In this document: one piece after another, positions 38,381-43,529 of the stretch | Position numbering within the stretch: the first letter of the stretch is position 1 | Layout of the letters: each line of letters begins with the position of its first letter | Source: an uncultured Collinsella sp. | Lineage (GTDB): Bacteria > Actinomycetota > Coriobacteriia > Coriobacteriales > Coriobacteriaceae | Assembly: GCA_902465015.1 (NCBI GenBank) | Contig: CABQLK010000013.1 | Location: forward strand, 1-43,529 | Direction: 5' to 3' | Length of the DNA: 43,529 bases | Made by a program: the position numbers and the translations under genes | The notes under the pieces: model-generated | Database searches by the model: none | What the model saw: only the letters and a program-made list of their open reading frames with translations | Told to the model about the DNA's origin: nothing

Positions 38381-39292
38381 ATGTCCAACCATCAGCACAC
38401 GCTTATCATCGACGGCACCTCGGGCATCAGCGGCGACATGACCGTCGCGGCCCTGCTCGACCTGGGCGCCAGCGAGGAGCATCTGCGCGAGCAGCTCGCC
38501 ACGCTGCCGGTCGATGGCTTTTCGATCGCCGTGACGCGCGTAAACAAGCATGGCATCGACGCCTGCGATTTCGACGTCCAGCTTGCAGAGGAGCTCGAGA
38601 ACCACGATCACGATATGGCCTGGCTCTACGGCAACGAAGCAGCTGCCGAGCACACGCACGAGCATGAGCACCACCATCATGACCATGGCGAGCACGAGCA
38701 CTGCCACGAGCATGATCATGAGACCCACGGCCATGGCCACGAGGGCCATCATCACGCCCACCACCATCACCATCGTTCTTTGGCGGACGTCACCGCCATC
38801 ATCGACGGCTCGCAGCTAAGCGATGGCGCCAAGCGTCGTGCGCTCGCCATCTTTACCGCGCTCGCCGCCGCCGAGGCCAAGGCCCACGGCAAAACGCCCG
38901 AGACCGTCATGTTCCACGAGGTAGGCGCCGTCGATTCCATCGTCGACGTCTGCTCTGTTGCCATCTGCCTCGACGACCTGGGTATTGAGGACATCGTGGT
39001 CGAGTCGCTCTCCGAGGGCCACGGAACCATCCGTTGTGCCCACGGCCTCATGCCTATTCCCGTCCCCGCTGTCGTCAACCTGTGCCAGGCGGGCAATATC
39101 GCCCTCACGCCTGCACCGGTCGCCGGCGAGCTCGTGACGCCCACGGGCGCCGCCATCGTCACCGCGCTGCGCACGTCCGACCAACTGCCCTCACGCTACC
39201 GCATCGAAGCCGTCGGCTACGGCGCCGGTAAGCGCCCCTACGAGGGTTGCTCCGGTACGCTCCGCTGCCTGCTCGTTCACGCGGACGCATAG
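38381..39292 (+). CDS. larC: Nickel insertion protein LarC, short form with His-rich loop
   Basis: A 303-residue protein for CTP-dependent nickel insertion into the pincer cofactor. The N-terminal LIIDGTSGISGDM and later GTIRCAHGLMPIPVPAV and PTGAAIV segments identify the LarC1 part. A His-rich stretch at about 91-131 has 24 His in 41 residues and probably binds nickel. The reading frame stops after GAGKRPYEGCSGTLRCLLVHADA, where the C-terminal LarC2 domain usually follows (made by frameshifting in Lactiplantibacillus); the TetR-type gene starts two bases later, so LarC2 is absent here. GGAG lies seven bases before the ATG. Confidence 0.88.
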   Translation: MSNHQHTLIIDGTSGISGDMTVAALLDLGASEEHLREQLATLPVDGFSIAVTRVNKHGIDACDFDVQLAEELENHDHDMAWLYGNEAAAEHTHEHEHHHHDHGEHEHCHEHDHETHGHGHEGHHHAHHHHHRSLADVTAIIDGSQLSDGAKRRALAIFTALAAAEAKAHGKTPETVMFHEVGAVDSIVDVCSVAICLDDLGIEDIVVESLSEGHGTIRCAHGLMPIPVPAVVNLCQAGNIALTPAPVAGELVTPTGAAIVTALRTSDQLPSRYRIEAVGYGAGKRPYEGCSGTLRCLLVHADA

Positions 39293-39294
39293 CC

Positions 39295-39834
39295 ATGGAT
39301 GCCCGCAAAGAAAAAAGCCGCGCTGCCATCGTTGCGGCGTTCTCCGAGCTGCTACGCGAAGAGGACTACGGCAAGATTACCGTCGGCGACATTATCGCTC
39401 GCGCCCATGTGGGTCGGGCCACGTTCTACGGCCTCTTCAAGAGCAAAGACGACCTGCTGGCCGAGCTCGTGTGCGATATCTGCACCCATGCCCTCGACGA
39501 TGACGGTACGCCCCTCGATGACCCACTCGTTCAGGTCGAGCATATCCTCAACAACCTCTGGGATCGTCGTCAGGGCGTACGCGCCCTCGTAGCCGGCGCC
39601 GGCTCACGCGTCTTCGCCGACTGCTTACGCAAGACCATCATGTCGCGCGCAGCCGAAACTGTCCCCGTCGGCCCCGCAGGCCCCGCCGGCACCATGGACC
39701 GCAGCTTCTTACTACACCACATAGCCTCAAGCTTCGTAGCAACCGTCCAATGGTGGGCCTGGCACAACTTCCAAGCAGATAAGGCCGAAGTAGCCAAAGA
39801 CTACCTCTCAGCCATAAAACCCCTCTTCAACTAA
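39295..39834 (+). CDS. TetR/AcrR-family transcriptional regulator
   Basis: A 179-residue TetR-type regulator. The N-terminal helix-turn-helix has YGKITVGDIIARAHVGRATFYGLFKSKDDLL (residues about 22-52 by parts), and the C-terminal helical domain binds an unknown ligand. It starts two bases after the larC stop and has no good ribosome binding site of its own, so it is probably translated by coupling. It may control the lar genes; the inverted repeat upstream of larB is a candidate site. Confidence 0.85.
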   Translation: MDARKEKSRAAIVAAFSELLREEDYGKITVGDIIARAHVGRATFYGLFKSKDDLLAELVCDICTHALDDDGTPLDDPLVQVEHILNNLWDRRQGVRALVAGAGSRVFADCLRKTIMSRAAETVPVGPAGPAGTMDRSFLLHHIASSFVATVQWWAWHNFQADKAEVAKDYLSAIKPLFN

Positions 39835-40009
39835 GTAAACCCCTCATCCCAAAGTTCCGCCCTCATCTCAAAGCCCCGCCCCAACCCAAAGCACAATCCA
39901 TCCCAAAGTATCGACAACAGCCCAACGCCCCTACCAGCAACAAGCCCCTCCCATCCAAATTCAGATATATATGTTGGGTTGCTTGTACGAAAGCAACAAA
40001 GGCCCCGCA

Positions 40010-40134
40010 GCTGACCGCATGGGGTAACTTCCCAGCGCATTCCGCAGGACGCAAAAAGGCTCGCCGCACGAAGTGCGCAGCGAGCCTTTTTGCATGTCCG
40101 AGGACGCGCTGGGAAGTTACCCCATGCGGTCAGC
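40010..40134. repeat. 125-bp nested palindrome enclosing a terminator
   Basis: The outer arms are exact 29-bp inverted copies (40010-40038 and 40106-40134). Inside lies a second inverted pair (40051-40064 and 40080-40093) and a third (40065-40069 and 40073-40077), so the RNA could fold into one long, nearly continuous hairpin. The perfect outer arms are more than a terminator needs and suggest a small mobile or structural element. Confidence 0.75.
40051..40093. terminator. Bidirectional intrinsic terminator between tetR and larD-like genes
   Basis: GCAAAAAGGCTCGC pairs with GCGAGCCTTTTTGC, and CGCAC with GTGCG at the loop. T tracts occur on both strands, so it can end transcription from both converging genes. 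Confidence 0.88.
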
Positions 40135-40155
40135 GGACAACTATGTAGCCTCAGA

Positions 40156-40887
40156 CTAGAACATGCCCAAGAAACCGTGCACAAACAGTGCGGCCAGAGC
40201 GGCACCGACAAACGGAGCAATGCCAGGAACGAGCAGGCCGTACTTCCAGTTGTTGTCGGCCTTGTTCTTGATCGGCAGCACCTGATAGGCCATGCGAGGA
40301 CCAAGGTCACGAGCCTGGTTCATGGCAAAGCCGGTGATGCCGCCCATGCCCATGCCGACGGCCCAAACGATCAAACCGACGCAGATGGCGAGCATCAGAA
40401 CGTTCTCGCCGGCGCGGCTAGCGGCAGCAAGGATGGCGCTGATGAACACAAAGGTGCAGATAGCCTCGCAGAAGAAGTTACGAGCATAGTTCGTGCCCTC
40501 GGTGGTGGGGTTGGTCGAGAAGATGTTGCGCTGGGCAATAGGGTCGACGACGCCCTCGGAAGCCTTGAACTCATCGGCATACATAAGCCAAGCGATTACG
40601 GCGCCCACAAAGCCGCCGAGCATATCGGCAATCATGAAGGGGATGCAGCTGCTCCACGGCACCAGGCCTACGATGCACTGGGCAAGCACCATGGCGGGGT
40701 TCATGCACACGGCGCCGCCAAAGACAAACAGGCAGACCGAGATGCCAAAAGACCAGGTGGTGATGGCAAACATGTGGCCGGAACCCTGATACTTGGTGCC
40801 CTTGAGCACGGTATCGCAGTGCACGCCCACGCCAAAGATGATCATGAGGGCAGTTGCGCCGAATTCGCAGAGGAGTTTGGTAAGCAT
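40156..40887 (-). CDS. MIP-family channel, LarD-like lactic acid channel or glycerol facilitator
   Basis: A 243-residue aquaglyceroporin with six hydrophobic segments and two pore half-helices. The first pore motif is the usual NPA (residues 63-65, CMNPAMVLAQ); the second is NQA in AMNQARDLGPR instead of NPA. Next to larA it most likely carries lactic acid, as LarD does in Lactiplantibacillus. It follows larA by 49 bp on the same strand, so the two form an operon. An AAGG-type site lies close before the ATG. Water or glycerol transport remains possible. Confidence 0.85.
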   Translation of the reverse strand: MLTKLLCEFGATALMIIFGVGVHCDTVLKGTKYQGSGHMFAITTWSFGISVCLFVFGGAVCMNPAMVLAQCIVGLVPWSSCIPFMIADMLGGFVGAVIAWLMYADEFKASEGVVDPIAQRNIFSTNPTTEGTNYARNFFCEAICTFVFISAILAAASRAGENVLMLAICVGLIVWAVGMGMGGITGFAMNQARDLGPRMAYQVLPIKNKADNNWKYGLLVPGIAPFVGAALAALFVHGFLGMF

Positions 40888-40936
40888 AAAACCTTATCTT
40901 TCTTGTCGGTTATAAACGATTCGTTTAGGCCGCGTA

Positions 40937-42214
40937 CTAGTGCTGAGCGACGACAACGCCAAGGCCATCGGGAATGACGGCCACCTTGGCATCGGCACCC
41001 TTCATCTCAAAGGCGAGCTTGAGCGCCTCATCGAGGGTGTTGACCGGCGTCATGTGCATATCCTTGATCATCTGGTGATCGCACAGGTCGGTGACCATGA
41101 TCACAGGGTGATGCGCCAGGATGCGGGCGAAAATCTGGCTCGTCCACTGGTCGGGCAGGGTCTCGTCCTTAGGACGGTCGATGCAAGCGCGCTCAAACTC
41201 TGCCGGATCGTTGTCGGCGATGTTGTGATAGAAGCCCTCGCCACCGTGACCGTCGGCACAGCCGGCGACGTCGATGATCACGCCGCCCTCGGGAAGCGTG
41301 GCCTCGGCAGAGCACATGCCCTTCACGGCCTGATAGATGTTCTGGTCGAGCGGGTAGCCGCCGTTGGTGGTGATGGCGATCTCGCACTCGACGGGCTCAA
41401 CGCCGGCAAGGCTCTTCACGAACTCGCAGCCAGCCTCGTGTGCCTTATGGATGTCGCCTGCAAAGGAGCCGATAACCTCGTGCTTGCCGTTGAGCACCAC
41501 GTTAAGCACAAAGGCAAGGTGAGCCATCTCGGCGGCAGCAAACATGTCCTCGCTTACGTGGTTGTGGCACAGGTTGCCGGCACGCGAGTGGGAATCATTC
41601 ACAAACTGACCGTTGTGGTTGTACATGATGGTCTTGTAGCTGGCGATGCCAGGCAGGACGGACTTGCGGCTACCAGAGAAACCGGCAAAGAAGTGCGGCT
41701 CAATAAAGCCCTCGGCAAGCAGCAGATCGCAATCGGCGGCAATCTTGTTGATGATGCACTCGCCACCGGAAGGCAGGGTGCCGATCTTTTTCATCATGCT
41801 GTCGTCAGTCGCGACGTGCATAACGATTTCCTCGTTGGCAACGATCTCCTCGCCGTACTTGTTGACGAGCTCCTCGTGCGTCGAAGGACGATGCATACCC
41901 GTAGCAACCAAAATACGCACTCGAGCCTCGGGCGCAGCGGAATGGATGTGATGCAGCAGAATAGGCATCGTCACACGCGAGGGAACGGGGCGCGTATGAT
42001 CGGAGCTAATGATGACAATATCCTTCTTGCCAGCACAAAGCTCCTCGAGCGACGGCGAGCCATAAGGGTTGGCAAGCGACTCCTCTACCAGCTCTTCCTG
42101 CGATTTCGTGGTCTTAAACTCGTTTTGATGACCCTCCATCACACCCGCGAAGTTCTTGTCCTCGAGCTCTAGATGCAACGTCTTGTGATCAAACGGCAGT
42201 TCACATTCAAACAA
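40937..42214 (-). CDS. larA: Nickel-dependent lactate racemase
   Basis: A 425-residue enzyme interconverting D- and L-lactate with a covalently bound nickel-pincer nucleotide. The segments SSDHTRPVPS, ILVATGMHRPSTHEELVNKYG, RKSVLPGIASYKTIM and NGGYPLDQNIYQAVKGM closely follow the Lactiplantibacillus protein. With the TTG at 42214 as first codon the key residues fall at His108, His174, Lys184 and His200, the same numbers as in that protein, which supports this start; AGAGGG lies nine bases upstream. The longer frame from 42451 has no such support. larD-like follows; the sulfur-insertion protein LarE is not in the window. Confidence 0.95.
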   Translation of the reverse strand: MFECELPFDHKTLHLELEDKNFAGVMEGHQNEFKTTKSQEELVEESLANPYGSPSLEELCAGKKDIVIISSDHTRPVPSRVTMPILLHHIHSAAPEARVRILVATGMHRPSTHEELVNKYGEEIVANEEIVMHVATDDSMMKKIGTLPSGGECIINKIAADCDLLLAEGFIEPHFFAGFSGSRKSVLPGIASYKTIMYNHNGQFVNDSHSRAGNLCHNHVSEDMFAAAEMAHLAFVLNVVLNGKHEVIGSFAGDIHKAHEAGCEFVKSLAGVEPVECEIAITTNGGYPLDQNIYQAVKGMCSAEATLPEGGVIIDVAGCADGHGGEGFYHNIADNDPAEFERACIDRPKDETLPDQWTSQIFARILAHHPVIMVTDLCDHQMIKDMHMTPVNTLDEALKLAFEMKGADAKVAVIPDGLGVVVAQH

Positions 42215-42331
42215 TGACGAGCGCCCTCTTCCTTTCAACTGACACACTAGATAAACCGTTGGAAGGATACGCCGCTCACCGAAAAACACCACCGTCCACC
42301 GACTCATTAACACAACGTTCATATTTGACCC

Positions 42332-42370
42332 AAAACAAAACGGCCGCGACCCCAAAGGGGACCGCGGCCG
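42332..42370 (-). terminator. Terminator-like hairpin upstream of larA
   Basis: On the minus strand CGGCCGCGGTCCCC pairs with GGGGTCGCGGCCG (one bulge) and is followed by TTTTGTTTT. It lies about 120 bp upstream of larA. It may end an upstream minus-strand gene now separated by the insertion element, or serve as a leader attenuator of larA. Confidence 0.65.
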
Positions 42371-42528
42371 CCTGTCAAAGACACTATAGACAGGATGACT
42401 TACGCAGCGCCGAGGCAAACATCTACCCCGAGACGTACGCACGTAAGCCATTTTGCATAAATGCGTTAATTAATTGCATAAAATGACGCATGGATTTCTA
42501 GCCGTAACAGGGTAGTACCCTCCGGAGC

Positions 42529-42554
42529 GTGCATTTTTGCGAGTATTCAGCATC
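42529..42554 (+). repeat. 26-bp dispersed motif, copy C
   Basis: GTGCATTTTTGCGAGTATTC and the following CAGCATC match copies A and B near 29.2-29.4 kb at most positions, more than 13 kb away. Confidence 0.45.
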
Positions 42555-42751
42555 GCGGGATAAGATTTTGGTGCCAAAAGTCTTTCAAAAGGTAGATAGT
42601 CCTCATAACTCGACCCATCTGGATAGCATGCGGCGAGAAACCAGCCATATATGAACATCGCCAGGTAGCGCACGCAGTCGTGGTGTAAGAAGCAAGGGAG
42701 GGCCATCGCCTAGAATCGTCAGTGCCTAGATATTCGACGAAAGGAAAGACG

Positions 42752-43529
42752 ATGGCCCACAGCGACATTCTATCCCAGCCGGACCGGGGGCTCGGCCTCG
42801 ACCGGCCCCAGACCGAGGCCCTGCTCGCGCTGTTCTCGCGGTGCGACGACCTGAGGGAGTTCGGCAGGGAGGTGATCCAGTCCGTGGTCAACGCCCTGAT
42901 GGACTCCCAGGCGCAGGAGGCCTGCGGCGCGCCCCGCGGCTCCAGGTCGCCCGAGCGCGTCAACAGCAGGAACGGCTACCGCGGGAGGTCCCTGTCGACC
43001 TCCCTCGGCGACCTCGAGCTGCGGGTCCCCAAGCTGCGCGAGGGGACCTACTTCCCCGAGGGCATACTCGAGCGCTACACGCGCGTCGAGGCATCCATGG
43101 TCGCGCTCGTGCGCGAGATGTACGTCGCGGGCGTGAGCACCCGCAAGGTCGGGCTCGTCGCCGAGGAGCTCGGCGTCTCCTCGCTGTCCAGCTCCGAGGT
43201 GTCGGCGCTGTGCGCCGGGCTGGACGAGGAGGCCGAGGCGTTCAGGACCCGGCCGATCGAGGGCGAGCACCCCTACGTGTGGCTCGACGCGACCTACATG
43301 AAGTGCAGGACCGGCGGGCGCTACGCGAGCGTCGCGCTCGTCACGGCGATCGGCATGTCGTCCTCCGGGCACAAGGAGTTCCTCGGCTGCGCCTGCTTCG
43401 ACAGCGAGAGCGAGGCCGCCTGGTCCGAGTTCCTCGGCTCCCTCAGGGACAGGGGCCTGCGCGGCGTGAGGCTCTGTGTTCCGTCAAGTAAAAATCGACA
43501 AATACGTCTGTCGAATTTCGACACCCTCA
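42752..43529 (+). CDS. IS256-family transposase, 5' part, disrupted
   Basis: The frame starts at ATG 42752 (AAAGGAAAG upstream) and stays open to the window edge. It encodes MAHSDILSQPDRGLG, then a typical mutator-type N-terminal half, the first catalytic Asp in YVWLDATYMK and EFLGCACFDSESEAAW. After GLRGVRL (ends 43474) the family would continue toward a second catalytic Asp (SDAHEG-like), but the reading changes to CVPSSKNRQIRLSNF, which has no family character. About 240 of some 400 residues are therefore present. The GC content and AGG/CTC codon use are higher than in neighbouring genes, a sign of foreign origin. Confidence 0.8.
   Translation, partial: MAHSDILSQPDRGLGLDRPQTEALLALFSRCDDLREFGREVIQSVVNALMDSQAQEACGAPRGSRSPERVNSRNGYRGRSLSTSLGDLELRVPKLREGTYFPEGILERYTRVEASMVALVREMYVAGVSTRKVGLVAEELGVSSLSSSEVSALCAGLDEEAEAFRTRPIEGEHPYVWLDATYMKCRTGGRYASVALVTAIGMSSSGHKEFLGCACFDSESEAAWSEFLGSLRDRGLRGVRLCVPSSKNRQIRLSNFDTL
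43475..43529. other. Unidentified sequence interrupting the transposase
   Basis: The base composition drops abruptly in GC at this point. It includes an imperfect inverted repeat AAAATCGACA/TGTCGAATTT (43491-43518 region). It may be the end of a second insertion element; too little is visible to name it. Confidence 0.4.

Larger units (their letters stand above)
39835..40155. other. 321-bp gene-free region between convergent tetR and larD-like genes
   Basis: No gene is supported. The left third (39848-39910) has five loosely spaced copies of CCCAAAG or close variants in a C-rich stretch. A small hairpin GTTGCTT/AAGCAAC lies at 39978-39997, and the rest is the nested palindrome at 40010-40134. 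Confidence 0.55.
42215..42751. other. 537-bp region between larA and the transposase
   Basis: No supportable gene. It contains the presumed larA promoter, a strong hairpin at 42332-42370, a third copy of the 26-bp dispersed motif at 42529-42554, and the left flank of the IS256-type element, whose terminal inverted repeat I could not define. Confidence 0.5.

Noticed and set aside
39831..40310. 159-codon open frame on the minus strand
   Set aside because: It spans the 125-bp palindrome and terminator and overlaps the larD-like gene end.
42271..42331. LacI-type operator ahead of larA (ATGAACGTTGTG on the minus strand)
   Set aside because: Only the centre AACGTT and one half match; no pairing site and an unrelated pathway.
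42215..42451. N-terminal extension of larA
   Set aside because: It runs through a terminator-like hairpin, and the TTG at 42214 gives residue numbers equal to those of characterised LarA.
42470..42706. 78-codon open frame on the minus strand
   Set aside because: No family resemblance or clear ribosome binding site, and it crosses a dispersed repeat; could be a remnant but cannot be supported.
42841..43491. 216-codon open frame on the plus strand
   Set aside because: Out of frame with the transposase; Arg/Gly-rich shadow.

Overview
The window looks like chromosomal DNA of a gut actinobacterium of the Coriobacteriia, most probably Collinsella or a close relative. This is an inference from the high GC content, GAAAGG-type ribosome binding sites and gene content (pectin/uronate catabolism, kdp, feo and lar genes, stand-alone HPr). 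No rRNA or tRNA gene and no CRISPR array was seen.

Layout: (1) 1-2.6 kb, a FadR-type regulator, then an SDR dehydrogenase and an RpiB/LacAB-type isomerase resembling the DhuD/DhuI route from unsaturated uronate to 2-keto-3-deoxygluconate (KDG). (2) 2.7-4.7 kb, an old-yellow-enzyme/Fe-S flavoenzyme. (3) 4.9-13.2 kb, a complete Kdp potassium system: kdpFABC on the minus strand (with a 28-residue kdpF) divergent from kdpDE. (4) 13.3-30.5 kb, an accessory pectin block on the minus strand: GltD-like oxidoreductase, TIM-barrel isomerase, GH105, SGNH esterase, a CE8 pectin methylesterase fused to an alpha/beta hydrolase, a second esterase, GH28, a GPH-type transporter, uxaA, uxaB, uxaC and a LacI-family regulator. 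(5) 30.6-34.0 kb, a ferrous iron operon feoA-feoA-feoB plus FeoB-associated protein. (6) 34.2-37.5 kb, HPr, aspS and serB. (7) 37.6-42.2 kb, lactate racemase genes: larB-larC-tetR on plus, larA and a larD-like channel on minus. (8) 42.5-43.5 kb, a disrupted IS256-family transposase.

The main functional story is the pectin block. None of its enzymes shows a signal peptide, so de-esterification, depolymerisation and uronate catabolism appear to happen in the cytoplasm after import of oligogalacturonides by the GPH transporter. Saturated galacturonate would go through UxaC, UxaB and UxaA, and unsaturated uronate (released by GH105) through the isomerase/dehydrogenase pair. Both branches meet at KDG, whose kinase and aldolase are not in the window. 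A palindromic operator, GGTGAACGTTCACC and variants, recurs upstream of four transcription units (dehydrogenase/isomerase, GH105, transporter, uxaC), usually as pairs 38-40 bp apart, and most likely binds the LacI protein encoded here.

The intergenic DNA is also rich in structure: a 65-bp foldback repeat in three copies (two acting as terminators), a 62-bp tandem array of three inverted-repeat units, a 125-bp nested palindrome, and a 26-bp motif in three copies. Other oddities are an HPr with Asp at the Ser46 position, a LarC without its C-terminal domain, and an NQA motif in the LarD-like channel.
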